Shown here in pieces: positions 50,490-59,351 of a DNA stretch of 64,000 bases. Within the stretch, counting starts at the first letter, position 1, and every line of letters starts with the position of its first letter. The notes under the pieces were generated by a model that saw only the letters and a list, made by a program, of their open reading frames with translations, ran no database searches and was not told the DNA's origin. The stretch is from the NCBI GenBank assembly GCA_034422455.1, contig DAOUJQ010000001.1, positions 186,001-250,000 of the forward strand, given 5' to 3'. Source of the DNA: UBA1127 sp034422455. Lineage in GTDB: Bacteria > Chloroflexota > Dehalococcoidia > Lucifugimonadales > UBA1127. A program made the position numbers and the translations under genes.

Positions 50490-52442
50490 CTACTCCTCGG
50501 CCCCTTCATCGTCCAGTGGCTCCGGGGTTTCCTCTTGTTCGTCGTCCGGCGGCTCTTCCTGCAGGGCCGGAGCCGCCAGATCTCCAAAGTCCACACCCCA
50601 CCGATTGCGCGCCCAACCCAGCATCCGACTACGCCGCGCCTCGATGGAGGTAGGAGTCCAGTCGCTCCAGTCCGTCAACTCTTGCTCAGAGAAGAACGGC
50701 GACTTGGCGTAGCAGAACTGGGGAGTGTCCGGCCCCAAACCGCCTTTCTTTGCCGGAAACGGCTTGTTCTGAAAGTGGGAATTCCACTTGGTCAACGTGA
50801 GGTTGCCCAAGTCGTGGAGAAGGCGCGAATGCTCCTCTCCGCCCTGCTCGCCGAATCGCTCGGTCCAAGGTTCTTGACCTTCTATGGTTTGGGGAAGTAC
50901 GTGCTCTATTGTGTCGTGAAGATCGACTTTGTGGATTTCTCCCCAAGACACCTTAGGTTCAGCTTTCTTCTTGGCTGCCAATGCCGTTTCATATTCGTAC
51001 AGGAAGTACCGGAGATAGCGCTTCCCATAGGCTTGAGCAACGTGCTCATTGCCCGCGCCGGTTAGGAACTTGAAGTACTCGTCATCGCACCGCCATTTCA
51101 GTTCCCATTTGAACTGCGCTACGGCGGTCTCAAAGTCCTCAGTCCCCCGGGCCACGCGGTAGGCAAGCCGGTATAGCGCGCTTTCCCCCGCGTCCGACCG
51201 GTATTCAGCTAACCTGTAGACACGAAAGGCGAACGCCTCGCACAGCTTGACGACCTTGAGGTACTTGTCGGCATCCGCAGGCCAACGCTTTCTGACTGCG
51301 ACTAGGAGCGGAAGAAACGTGGCAAGCGCACCAACCCGCCGAAGCCGTTCACTCCACGCCACAACTTCCTTGCGGAGGCTCGGCGCGGCGTCATTGAACG
51401 CGCCAAATGCACCGTGCATCTGTGGGTTCAGGGCGTCGCACAAGGGGAAGCACGTATCCCGCAGTGTTTCTGTATACCGGACCAGCTCACTCAACAAGTC
51501 CTTCTGGTTGTTGGTGTACTTTCGCAGGTCGAATCTTTCCCTGACGCCCTTGCTCCCCTTCCATTCCTTCTTTGAAGCCGAATAGTGGGTCAGCCAGTGG
51601 ACGCGTAGTAGTTGATCCTCGGCTGCGGGTGAGGTAAGGCCAGCGGCCATCAAGCGTTGCAAGATTACAGCCCAAGCGGCATTGACTCTCTGAGGAAGAT
51701 CATTTGTGATTCCGAGTGTCCGTCCGAGGTACAGCAAATAGTTCTTGACCTTCTCCAAGTCAGTCAGAGGTTTCCCACGGTCGTTCATTACTTCAAATAT
51801 AACTCCGACCTCTGCCTCGTCCTCGAGCTCGAACAACGTGAAGGCCAACCGTCGCTTGACCTTGTTGTACAAGTCGTGCAGCCATTGTTCCTTTTCGGCA
51901 GCACCTGCGCCGGACTTTTCCTCCAAGTACTCCTTAATCTGTTTTTTCGCAGCCCTCAGACGAGTTTCAGCCGTGGTCTTTTCCGCTTCAGCCACGGGTT
52001 GGTCTGCAAGGATGCTTGTCTTGAAGAAATGATTGGTGTCGGAGTTCAATGTCAGCTTATGGAGCGGCTGTCCATTGACTCCCATCGCTTCGATGTAGTT
52101 CTGCCTAATGCCGCGGGAGAGCGGCGTTTCATCTCCGTTGATGCCGTTTAGCCCTCTACGAATGCCGTCCAGAAGCAGAATCGTGGTAGTCAACCTTTGC
52201 TGCCCATCCACGATGTCCACCAAGCCGTAGCTCTTCCCCGACTCATCCTCAAACTCGTCTCCATTGGCTGGCTTGTGTAGCACAACCGTACCTGTGTAGT
52301 GTTCGCGGTTGGGGGCCAGCACTTCCAAGTCATCGAGAAAGTCCCGGACTTGCTGTGTGCCCCAAGAATAGCCGCGTTGGTAGTCAGGAACTCTGAACAG
52401 CCTCTCTTGGAAGAGGGATTCTAGCGAGATGACATTCTTCAT
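50490..52442 (-). CDS. GmrSD-like protein (DUF262 + DUF1524 HNH), probable type IV restriction factor
   Basis: A 650-residue fusion. The N-terminal DUF262 (GmrS-like, ParB/sulfiredoxin fold) begins FRVPDYQRGYSWGTQQVRDFLDDL and contains D-G-Q-Q-R (79-83), the nucleotide-hydrolysis motif. The C-terminal DUF1524 (GmrD-like) holds DTIEHVLPQT and LHDLGNLTLT, the His-Me finger nuclease motif. GmrSD enzymes cut phage DNA with glucosylated or otherwise modified hydroxymethylcytosine. The gene is more AT-rich than its neighbours and is bracketed by two strong hairpins, as expected for an acquired defence gene. The acidic tail (EEPPDDEQEETPEP) is not part of either domain. Confidence 0.87.
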   Translation of the reverse strand: MKNVISLESLFQERLFRVPDYQRGYSWGTQQVRDFLDDLEVLAPNREHYTGTVVLHKPANGDEFEDESGKSYGLVDIVDGQQRLTTTILLLDGIRRGLNGINGDETPLSRGIRQNYIEAMGVNGQPLHKLTLNSDTNHFFKTSILADQPVAEAEKTTAETRLRAAKKQIKEYLEEKSGAGAAEKEQWLHDLYNKVKRRLAFTLFELEDEAEVGVIFEVMNDRGKPLTDLEKVKNYLLYLGRTLGITNDLPQRVNAAWAVILQRLMAAGLTSPAAEDQLLRVHWLTHYSASKKEWKGSKGVRERFDLRKYTNNQKDLLSELVRYTETLRDTCFPLCDALNPQMHGAFGAFNDAAPSLRKEVVAWSERLRRVGALATFLPLLVAVRKRWPADADKYLKVVKLCEAFAFRVYRLAEYRSDAGESALYRLAYRVARGTEDFETAVAQFKWELKWRCDDEYFKFLTGAGNEHVAQAYGKRYLRYFLYEYETALAAKKKAEPKVSWGEIHKVDLHDTIEHVLPQTIEGQEPWTERFGEQGGEEHSRLLHDLGNLTLTKWNSHFQNKPFPAKKGGLGPDTPQFCYAKSPFFSEQELTDWSDWTPTSIEARRSRMLGWARNRWGVDFGDLAAPALQEEPPDDEQEETPEPLDDEGAEE

Positions 52443-52504
52443 ATGACCTCCGTGGTCTTCAGTCTAAGGGCATGTGTAACCTGGCCGTTCTATATAAGAG
52501 AGAT

Positions 52505-52528
52505 CCCCGCCGCGATTCCGCGGCGGGG
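52505..52528 (-). terminator. Hairpin terminator of the Rieske copy 2 transcript
   Basis: CCCCGCCGCG and CGCGGCGGGG form a perfect 10-bp stem with an ATTC loop, 56 bases past the stop of the reverse-strand oxygenase. An AT-rich TATATA stretch follows it and may serve as the promoter for the DUF262 gene. Confidence 0.7.
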
Positions 52529-52583
52529 CTCCTTCATTCGTCCTTCGATTTCTCTCAAGCCTAGCGGGTTGGTTAGGTCACGT

Positions 52584-53849
52584 CTACACCCGCGCCTCAA
52601 ACCGCTCGATCAGCTCCCGCGTCTCCTCCCACCATTCGGCGTCGCGGGGGAGGATGACCTGGCCGGACCGGAGGTGGTAGTCCTGCGGGTTCTCGACGCC
52701 GGGGGGCGGCGTGCCGTCCTCGGCGAGGGCGCGGGCGGCTGCCAGCAGCTTGCGCCGCGTGCGGATGATCATCTGGTCGGTCGTGCCCAGGTGCTCGCTG
52801 GTGCGGTCGAGGATGGGCCCCATGCCCTCGGTCATCGCCATGTCCTGCTGGCGGATGCCGGTGATGCCGGACCAGCTCTTCATCGTGCGCTGGGCCTCGC
52901 GGTCGATCTGGAAGTCGTTGTCCCAATTCTGCTCGATGACGTAGCGGTCGTACCAGCCGGTGCCGTTGTTGTGGTACTCGCGCCCTTGCCGCGCGGCCAC
53001 GGCAAGGCCGTCGTCCTCCCGCACGCCGATGCTCCACTCCAGCGTGTGCTCGTCGTCCATGGGGACGTAGGCGAGGAAGCGGGCCTCCCGTCCGAGCGTG
53101 GGGACGGGAGGCATGGCGAAGCAGGGGAAGAGGTAATGGCCGATGCGCCAGTAGTAGCTGTCCTCCTCCGCGACGCGGTACATGCCGTACGAGTTCCCGA
53201 CGGGCGTCTCCCGCACCTTGAACCTGCCGGACTTGTTCTTCGACTGGTAGTAGGCGAAGGAGCCGGGCTGCAGCTGCTCAGGGAGCAGGTGGCCGCCGTG
53301 CAGGATGGACGCGTGGATGGTGTCGATCTCGCCCTCGATGCCCTGCATCCAGTTGTTGTTGCGGAACAGCACGGTGATGAAATGGCTCTCGTGCATGTTG
53401 CCCTCGAGCTCCGGCAGGGCGGGCGGGACAGCACGCGGCCCCATGTAGACCCAGATGACCCCGTTGCGCTCGCGGGTGGGGTATGCCTTGATCTTGACCT
53501 TGTCCCTGAAGTTGGACTCGGCGGGCTCCGAGGGCATGTCGACGCAGTCGCCGTTCACGTCGAACTTCCAGCCGTGGTAGACGCAGCGGATGCCGCACTC
53601 CTCGTTCCGGCCGAAGAAGAGGCTCGCGCGCCGGTGCGGGCAGTAGTTGTCGACGAGGCCGACGTCGCCGTTGGTGTCGCGGAACGCGATGAGCTCCTCG
53701 CCCAGCAGCTTGATGCGCACGGGCGGGCAGTCCGGCTCCGACACCTCGTAGGTCTGGAGCGCGGGCAGCCAGTACTCGCGGAAGAAGTTGCCCATCAGCG
53801 TGCCCGGGCCTATCCGGCAGAGCAGTTCGTTGTCAGCTTGGCTGAGCAT
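52584..53849 (-). CDS. Rieske non-heme iron oxygenase, alpha subunit, copy 2
   Basis: A 421-residue oxygenase. The ATG follows AAGGAGG by five bases; an in-frame upstream start was rejected. The Rieske ligands are C70, H72, C89 and H92 in CPHRRASLFFGRNEECGIRCVYHGW. The iron site is the D-T-I-H-A-S-I-L-H motif in GEIDTIHASILHGG. The first 120 residues are nearly the same as copy 1 (19819-21114), but the catalytic half differs, suggesting a different substrate. Electron-transfer partners are not encoded nearby. Confidence 0.93.
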   Translation of the reverse strand: MLSQADNELLCRIGPGTLMGNFFREYWLPALQTYEVSEPDCPPVRIKLLGEELIAFRDTNGDVGLVDNYCPHRRASLFFGRNEECGIRCVYHGWKFDVNGDCVDMPSEPAESNFRDKVKIKAYPTRERNGVIWVYMGPRAVPPALPELEGNMHESHFITVLFRNNNWMQGIEGEIDTIHASILHGGHLLPEQLQPGSFAYYQSKNKSGRFKVRETPVGNSYGMYRVAEEDSYYWRIGHYLFPCFAMPPVPTLGREARFLAYVPMDDEHTLEWSIGVREDDGLAVAARQGREYHNNGTGWYDRYVIEQNWDNDFQIDREAQRTMKSWSGITGIRQQDMAMTEGMGPILDRTSEHLGTTDQMIIRTRRKLLAAARALAEDGTPPPGVENPQDYHLRSGQVILPRDAEWWEETRELIERFEARV

Positions 53850-53905
53850 GTGTTCCTCCTTGGGGATGCGCTTAGCGTCGGGCGTCGTTGGCGACGTACC
53901 GGGCA

Positions 53906-54235
53906 TTAGCCATGCCCGGTGGATTCATTGGGGGAGATGGGCCATGGAATGTCCTTGTCGCCTTCGCCTTGCTTGTCAAGCTCGAATTTCAGATCTCCGT
54001 CCCAGATCATGCCGTACGTGGAAACGAGGTTGAGCATAATGTGGCGAAAGCCCCGGCCTTTGTCGACCATAGGATGGGGCGGGTATGGCACGATGGCTGC
54101 GTAGGGTATGCCGTCTTTGGTTACGACAAGCCCTTTGCCGCTTTCTACGGCCCAGTCGACCAAATCCTTTGGGCTGCTCGCAAACTCGTCGACCCCTAAA
54201 GTGGGAATCTTGTAGTCCGGGTCACGATAGCTCAT
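53906..54235 (-). CDS. Small protein, possible Phd/YefM-like antitoxin
   Basis: A 109-residue protein lying between two Rieske oxygenase genes on the same strand. The segment SSPKDLVDWAVESGKGLVVTKDGIPYAAIVPYPP resembles the N-terminal fold of Phd/YefM antitoxins (a helix followed by VVTKDG-P-A-I-VP). No toxin gene is adjacent, and the C-terminus (WDGDLKFELDKQGEGDKDIPW) is unusual. It could be a solitary regulator or a protein of other function. Confidence 0.5.
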   Translation of the reverse strand: MSYRDPDYKIPTLGVDEFASSPKDLVDWAVESGKGLVVTKDGIPYAAIVPYPPHPMVDKGRGFRHIMLNLVSTYGMIWDGDLKFELDKQGEGDKDIPWPISPNESTGHG

Positions 54236-54308
54236 TGCGCTTTCCTCGCAGCCATGTGCGCGTGTTGCTCTCCTTTGGCCTGGGCTTACTCTCCTGCGCC
54301 CGACAACC

Positions 54309-55670
54309 TTAAGACGTGCCCAGGCCCCTCCCGCCGGAGCGGGCTGCCTCAGCCCGGCCGGTGTTGCACGGGTCGGGGTAATCGGTCGTCCCGGCGAAGA
54401 GCCACGGCTCCAGCGCCTTCTGCCAGTCGTCGTCCGGGGGCAGCAGCGTCTCGCACGAGCGCACCGTGTACCACTCCGGGTTCTCGGAGCCCGGCGGCGG
54501 CGTGCCGTCCTCGACGAAGGAGCGAGCGGCGGCGATGAGCTTGCGGCGCGTGCGGATGATGGCCGCGTCGGCGGTGCCCAGGTGCTCCCTGGTGCGGTCC
54601 ATGATGCGGCCCATGCTCCACTCCAGAGCCGCGTCCTGCTGCCGCACCGCCGGGATGCCGGTGAAGTTGCGGTTCTTCTTGGCCCAGAGGTCCATGTGGA
54701 AGTCCGTCTCCGGGCTGATCTCCGGCCACCAGTTGGCGAAGAACTTGCCCTTCTGCTCCGGCTTCATCGGACCGGGCGGGCCCAGGACGCCGGGCTCCGT
54801 CGACAGGCCGAAGTCGGGCCTGCGCGAGCCCTGCAGCGGCCGCGTCGGGTGCCAGTGCACGCCGAAGTGCATCGTGTTGTCGTCGTCGATGGGCATGAAG
54901 ATGGAGAGGGGAACGATGCCGTTGAAGATGGCGGGGAACATGCCGTAGATGGGGAAGAGGAAATGGGCGACGCGCCAGTACTTGTTCCCGTCCTCGTCCC
55001 GCTCGGCGCCGTACATCATGCCGTATTCCTTGTTGACGACGTGGAACTTGGCGGTCTGGCCGGGGTGGTAGAGGCCGTACTTGGGCGAGTCGTCCTTGTT
55101 CAGGCGGCTGTGCAGGAAGAAGATGTGGGTGGAGTCGAGCTCCCCCTCCAGGGCCTGCATCCAGTTGCACTCGTAGATGAACCGGTGGCCGTGGCCGCGC
55201 TGCTCCTCCGGCACCAGGCCCCACTCGAACTGGGGCGCGGGCGGCGGGTTGTCCTGGTGCTGGCCCATGTAGATCCAGACGATGCCGCCGAAGTCGACGG
55301 CCGGGTACGCGGTGATCTTCACCTTGTGGCGGAAGTTGCTGGTGGGCGGCTCGTTGGGCATCTCCAGGCAGTTGCCGTTCACGTCGAACTTCCAGCCGTG
55401 GTAGGCGCACCGCAGGCCGCCCTTCTCGTTGCGGCCGAAGTAGAAGCCGGCGCCGCGATGAGGGCAGCGCTCCTGCGTGAATGCCGGGTTGCCGTCGGTG
55501 TCGCGCCACGCGAGCAGGTCCTCGCCGAGGACCCGGACGCGCTGGGGCTGGCCGTCGGGCTCCAGCTCCCAGTCGTAGGTCACGGGCATCCAGTACTCGC
55601 GCATGAGCTCGCCCATGGGTGTGCCGGGGCCAACCCTGCAGAGCAGCTCGTTCTCTTCCCGCGTCAGCAT
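54309..55670 (-). CDS. Rieske non-heme iron oxygenase, alpha subunit, copy 3
   Basis: A 453-residue oxygenase starting after GGGGAGGCAGGC. Rieske ligands are C69, H71, C88 and H91 in CPHRGAGFYFGRNEKGGLRCAYHGW. The iron site is in GELDSTHIFFLH. The catalytic half is longer than in copies 1 and 2 (an extra loop with RRPDFGLSTEPGVLGPPGPM), so the substrate pocket probably differs. It belongs to the same phthalate-dioxygenase-like group. It is directly downstream of the MetE-like gene. Confidence 0.93.
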   Translation of the reverse strand: MLTREENELLCRVGPGTPMGELMREYWMPVTYDWELEPDGQPQRVRVLGEDLLAWRDTDGNPAFTQERCPHRGAGFYFGRNEKGGLRCAYHGWKFDVNGNCLEMPNEPPTSNFRHKVKITAYPAVDFGGIVWIYMGQHQDNPPPAPQFEWGLVPEEQRGHGHRFIYECNWMQALEGELDSTHIFFLHSRLNKDDSPKYGLYHPGQTAKFHVVNKEYGMMYGAERDEDGNKYWRVAHFLFPIYGMFPAIFNGIVPLSIFMPIDDDNTMHFGVHWHPTRPLQGSRRPDFGLSTEPGVLGPPGPMKPEQKGKFFANWWPEISPETDFHMDLWAKKNRNFTGIPAVRQQDAALEWSMGRIMDRTREHLGTADAAIIRTRRKLIAAARSFVEDGTPPPGSENPEWYTVRSCETLLPPDDDWQKALEPWLFAGTTDYPDPCNTGRAEAARSGGRGLGTS

Positions 55671-55728
55671 GCCTGCCTCCCCTACGAGGATGTTGCGTGC
55701 ATTGTACAGGAGCGGGGCAAACGTTGTC

Positions 55729-56895
55729 CTAGCCCCAGAGCTCCTTTGTCGCGATGGCCGCGCCGTCCGACATCGCCTTGAACTTGGCCCAGCACACCTG
55801 CGGGTGGCCGACCCGGGAGCCGATGCCGCAGTCCGTGCCCGCCATGACGTTCTCCTTGCCGACGACGTTGGCGTAGCGCACCAGCCGCTGCGCGACGAGC
55901 TGCGGGTGCTCGATGAAGTCGCTGGCGTGGCCGATGACGCCGGGGATCAGCGTCTTGCCGTCCGGCCAGTCGACGTCCTTCCAGACGACCCACTCGTGGT
56001 CGTGGCGCGGGTTGGACGCCTCGATGGAGTACCCGGCGGCCTTGACGTTCAGGATGAGGTCGGCGATGTCGGCAAGGTCGATGTCGAACATGTGCGGGCC
56101 CTTGTAGCTGCCCCAGCAGGTGTGGAAGCGGATGCTCTCCTCCGGGATGTCGCGCAGGGCGTGGTTCAGCGCCTCGACACGGAGGGCGGCGAACTTGCGG
56201 TACTCCGGCACGTCCATCTCCGGGTGGATCTGCCACGCGTCCGGCAGGTCCGGGTCGTCGATCTGCAGGAGGAAGCCCGCATCGACGATGGCCTTGTACT
56301 CGACGGCCAGGGCGTCGCCGATGGCGTACAGGAACTCCTCGGCGGTGGCGTAGTACTCGTTCTTGAGCCAGTGCTCGACGGTGCCGGGCGTGATGGCGGG
56401 CAGGAAGGCCTCCGGGTAGCTAACGCCCTCGAGGCTGGTCGTGAAGTTGTTGATGTCCGCCTGCACGTCGTCGTGGCCGACGTAGGTGATGGGCCCGACG
56501 CACACGGTCTGGTCGGCGCGGTTCTGACCGGTGGCCGCCCCGCCGCCGGACCTGCCTGCCTGGAAGTACTCCGGGAAGTGGATGAGGTCCCGGCCTCCGA
56601 TGGCCCCCATGCGCGGCGTATTCTCGTCCGCGGGCCGGATCTCGATGCCGCCGAGCCGCTCCCGCAGGTAGTTGCTGAAGCTGGACTTGCTCAGCTCACC
56701 GTCGTTGATGCTGTCGATGCCGTTCTCCAGCTGCAGGCCGACGTTCTCCTTGATGACGCGGCGGATGTCGGCCGTCAGCTGCGCCTCGTCAACCTGCTCG
56801 CCGCGGCTCTTGGCCAGCACCCGCTCGCGCATGTCCTGCGGCCTCGGCAGGGTGCCGGCGTGCATGGTCATGATCCTGTCTGTGCTCCGAATCAT
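55729..56895 (-). CDS. Cobalamin-independent methionine synthase-like protein (MetE C-terminal domain family)
   Basis: A 388-residue TIM-barrel protein of the UROD/MetE superfamily; ATG after AGGAGGAGATGAGCC. Zinc-site residues are visible as His and Cys in RFHTCWGS, Glu in SIEASN and Cys in AGTDCGIG. It lacks the N-terminal half of full MetE. Stand-alone domains of this kind transfer methyl groups from various donors and are often found with Rieske O-demethylases, so here it may accept or process a methyl group from a demethylation pathway. It is upstream of Rieske copy 3 on the same strand. Confidence 0.85.
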   Translation of the reverse strand: MIRSTDRIMTMHAGTLPRPQDMRERVLAKSRGEQVDEAQLTADIRRVIKENVGLQLENGIDSINDGELSKSSFSNYLRERLGGIEIRPADENTPRMGAIGGRDLIHFPEYFQAGRSGGGAATGQNRADQTVCVGPITYVGHDDVQADINNFTTSLEGVSYPEAFLPAITPGTVEHWLKNEYYATAEEFLYAIGDALAVEYKAIVDAGFLLQIDDPDLPDAWQIHPEMDVPEYRKFAALRVEALNHALRDIPEESIRFHTCWGSYKGPHMFDIDLADIADLILNVKAAGYSIEASNPRHDHEWVVWKDVDWPDGKTLIPGVIGHASDFIEHPQLVAQRLVRYANVVGKENVMAGTDCGIGSRVGHPQVCWAKFKAMSDGAAIATKELWG

Positions 56896-57026
56896 GGCTC
56901 ATCTCCTCCTACTGGTGTTATCCCTGAGCGCGATACATGGCGTTGGCAACATAATACCCAAGAATAGTTGCCGCGTAAGCCCCTCTCCTTCAATGCTGGA
57001 AATTCACGCCCGGTATAGTGGCGCCA

Positions 57027-57860
57027 CTACGCCTCATCCACGACCTCCAGCCACAGCGCGTAGACCTGCCGCCGCCGCAGCCCGCTGCTGCGGACGACCG
57101 CCGCGACGGCATCGCGCGCCGGCGCCCCCTGCCCTCGCAACGCGGCGAGTTCGGCGCGGGCCGCATCGACCGCATCCTCCGTGGCTACGGGAGCGCCGGG
57201 GGCCGCGCCCTCCACGACGATGGTGAACTCGCCGCGCGGCTCCACGAAGTGGTCCAGCGCCTCCGGCAGGGTGCCGTGGAAGACCTCCTCGTGCAGCTTG
57301 GTCAGCTCCCGGCAGACGGCAACCCTGCGGCCGCCCCATGCCGCGAGCATATCGGCGAGCGTCGTCCGGACGCGGCGGGGCGATTCCAGCGCGACGATCG
57401 TGTCCCCCTCGGCGGCCAGCGACTCGAACAGCTTGCGACGGTCGGCGGCGCGGCGCGGCGGCCAGCCGATGAAGCGGAAGCGGTCGCCGGAGAAGCCCGA
57501 CACGGACACCGCCGCCGTCACCGCCGAGGGGCCGGGCACCGCGACGACCGTCGCGCCCTGCGCGCTCGCTGCGGCCACGAGAGCCGCGCCGGGGTCGCTG
57601 ACGCCGGGGGTGCCCGCCTCCGTCACCAGCGCGACGTCGCCATCCCGCAGCGTCTCCAGCAGCTGTGGGATGCGTTCGGCGGCGTTGTGCTCCTGGAAGC
57701 TCGCAAGCCGGGCGCCGATGCCGTAGCGCGCCAGGAGCTTGCGCGTCGTGCGGGTGTCCTCGGACGCGATGACGGCAACCTCGCTCAACACGCGGAGCGC
57801 CCGGGCGGAGACGTCCTCCAGGTTGCCTATGGGTGTCGCGACTACGTACAGGTTCGGCAT
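57027..57860 (-). CDS. rsmI: 16S rRNA (cytidine1402-2'-O)-methyltransferase RsmI
   Basis: A 277-residue SAM-dependent methyltransferase of the tetrapyrrole methylase fold. I start at MPNLYVVATPIGNLEDVS, the conserved N-terminus, rather than at an upstream frame that runs into the repeat at 57919-57997. Motifs are SEDTRTTRKLL, SFQEHN, VTEAGTPGVSDPG and AVPGPSAVTAAVSVSGF. It 2'-O-methylates C1402 of 16S rRNA, tuning decoding. Confidence 0.95.
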   Translation of the reverse strand: MPNLYVVATPIGNLEDVSARALRVLSEVAVIASEDTRTTRKLLARYGIGARLASFQEHNAAERIPQLLETLRDGDVALVTEAGTPGVSDPGAALVAAASAQGATVVAVPGPSAVTAAVSVSGFSGDRFRFIGWPPRRAADRRKLFESLAAEGDTIVALESPRRVRTTLADMLAAWGGRRVAVCRELTKLHEEVFHGTLPEALDHFVEPRGEFTIVVEGAAPGAPVATEDAVDAARAELAALRGQGAPARDAVAAVVRSSGLRRRQVYALWLEVVDEA

Positions 57861-57918
57861 TCTCCACTCGACGAAACTAGTTTCACCTATCTCCGTTCGT
57901 CCTGACTTCCCACTCGTC

Positions 57919-57938
57919 ATTCCCGCGAAAGCGGGAAT
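57919..57938. repeat. 8-4-8 palindrome ATTCCCGC/GCGGGAAT, copy 2
   Basis: Same stem as 25642-25661 but with a GAAA loop in place of TTTT. It is followed 26 bases later by a CCTGAGGGAAATCGAAGG-type repeat, the same pairing of repeats as near 25.6 kb but in the opposite relative order. Confidence 0.65.
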
Positions 57939-57964
57939 CCAGAGGGGTAGTGCTGCGGGGTGAC

Positions 57965-57997
57965 CGTTCGCCCTGAGGGAAATCGAAGGGTGAGCGG
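57965..57997 (+). repeat. CCTGAGGGAAATCGAAGG-type dispersed repeat, copy 2
   Basis: CGTTCGCCCTGAGGGAAATC followed by GAAGGGTGAGCGG, in the rsmI upstream region. It differs at a few positions from the copies at 25588-25619 and 63224-63256. Confidence 0.65.
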
Positions 57998-58093
57998 CGG
58001 GCCAAACAGGCTGCGCTGGACACACCCTGCGCCCTCCCGTATGCTCCCTAGCGTCTCAATTGGCGCAACCGATGCTAGCAGAGGGAGCATGGC

Positions 58094-59275
58094 ATGACCA
58101 TTGCCGCCAAGGTCCGGCAGGCCATGGAGGGCCAGTCCTGGATCCGCCAGATGTTCGAGCTCGGCATCGAGCTCAAGCGGCAGCACGGGGAGGCCAACGT
58201 CTTCGACCTCTCCCTTGGCAACCCGGTCCTGGAGCCGCCGGACGAGGTGGCCGAGGCGCTGCGCCGGATCGCTACCGAGCCGCCCGCAGGCATGCACCGG
58301 TACATGCCCAACGCGGGCTACGCCGAGACGCGAGGCGCCATCGCGGCGCACCTGGCGGAGGAGACCGGCCTGCTGTTCACGGCGGCGCACACGGTGATGA
58401 CCTGCGGCGCGGGTGGCGCGCTCAACGTCATCTTCAAGTCCATCCTGGACCCGGGCGACGAGGTCATCATCTTCGCGCCCTTCTTCCCGGAGTACCCCTT
58501 CTACGTCGACAACCACGGCGGCACGACGGCCATCGCGCCCACGGACGCCGCCTTCTGCCCGGACCTGGACGCCCTCGCGCCAATGCTCTCGGCGAGCACC
58601 AAGGCGGTGCTGGTGAACTCGCCGAACAACCCCAGCGGCGCGATGTACCCGGCGGAGCTGCTGGCGAAGCTCGGCGGGCTGCTGTCGGAGGCCGAGGAGC
58701 GTTTCGGCTCGTCCATCTACCTCATCAGCGACGAGCCGTACGCGCAGCTCACCTACGACGGCGCGGTGACGCCGCCCATCTACCCCGCCCATCACCGCTC
58801 GGTCGTGGCGACGTCCTTCTCCAAGAACCTGGCGTTGCCGGGTGAGCGCATCGGCTACATCGCCGTCAACCCCGGCTGCCCGGACGCGGGCCCGCTGGTC
58901 GACGCGCTGACGTACTGCAACCGCGTGCTGGGCTTCGTGAACGCGCCCGCGCTGATGCAGTGGCTGGTGCGGGATGCGCTGCGGGCCAACGTCGACATGG
59001 CGTGGTACCAGCGCAAGCGCGACTTCCTCTACAACGAGCTCACGGGCATGGGCTACAGCATGGTCAAGCCGCAGGGGGCGTTCTACGCCTTCCCCGCGTC
59101 GCCGGTCCCCGACGACGTGGCCTTCGTGCAGGAGCTGCTGAAGTGGAACGTGCTGGTGACGCCGGGCACGGGGTTCGGCTCGCCGGGCTTCTTCCGCATC
59201 TCCTTCTGCCTGGACGACTGGGTGCTGGAAGGCGCGATGCACGGCTTCCGCGAGGCCATCGCCGCCTATCGCTAG
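58094..59275 (+). CDS. PLP-dependent aminotransferase class I/II (aspartate aminotransferase-like)
   Basis: A 393-residue enzyme. It has VFDLSLGNPVLEPP near the N-terminus, the PLP-contacting VNSPNNPSGAMY and ISDEPYAQLTYDG, and the Schiff-base lysine in VATSFSKNLALPGERIGY; the C-terminal substrate Arg is in FFRISFCLDD. It transfers amino groups between amino acids and 2-oxo acids in the cytoplasm. The precise substrate is uncertain. It starts after GAGGGAG, divergent from rsmI. Confidence 0.92.
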   Translation: MTIAAKVRQAMEGQSWIRQMFELGIELKRQHGEANVFDLSLGNPVLEPPDEVAEALRRIATEPPAGMHRYMPNAGYAETRGAIAAHLAEETGLLFTAAHTVMTCGAGGALNVIFKSILDPGDEVIIFAPFFPEYPFYVDNHGGTTAIAPTDAAFCPDLDALAPMLSASTKAVLVNSPNNPSGAMYPAELLAKLGGLLSEAEERFGSSIYLISDEPYAQLTYDGAVTPPIYPAHHRSVVATSFSKNLALPGERIGYIAVNPGCPDAGPLVDALTYCNRVLGFVNAPALMQWLVRDALRANVDMAWYQRKRDFLYNELTGMGYSMVKPQGAFYAFPASPVPDDVAFVQELLKWNVLVTPGTGFGSPGFFRISFCLDDWVLEGAMHGFREAIAAYR

Positions 59276-59298
59276 TCCCCGCCCACCCCCACATCGTC

Positions 59299-59318
59299 GT
59301 TCCTGCGCAGGCAGGAAC
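59299..59318. repeat. 8-4-8 palindrome GTTCCTGC/GCAGGAAC, copy 3
   Basis: Perfect 8-bp stem with loop GCAG, directly after the aminotransferase stop. Confidence 0.65.
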
Positions 59319-59351
59319 CTAGCGGGGCGGAGGGGGAGAGGGGGCGCCTGC

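Noticed and set aside
57861..58025. An upstream extension of rsmI
   Set aside because: The extra codons run through two dispersed repeats and lack a ribosome site; the conserved N-terminus starts at 57860.
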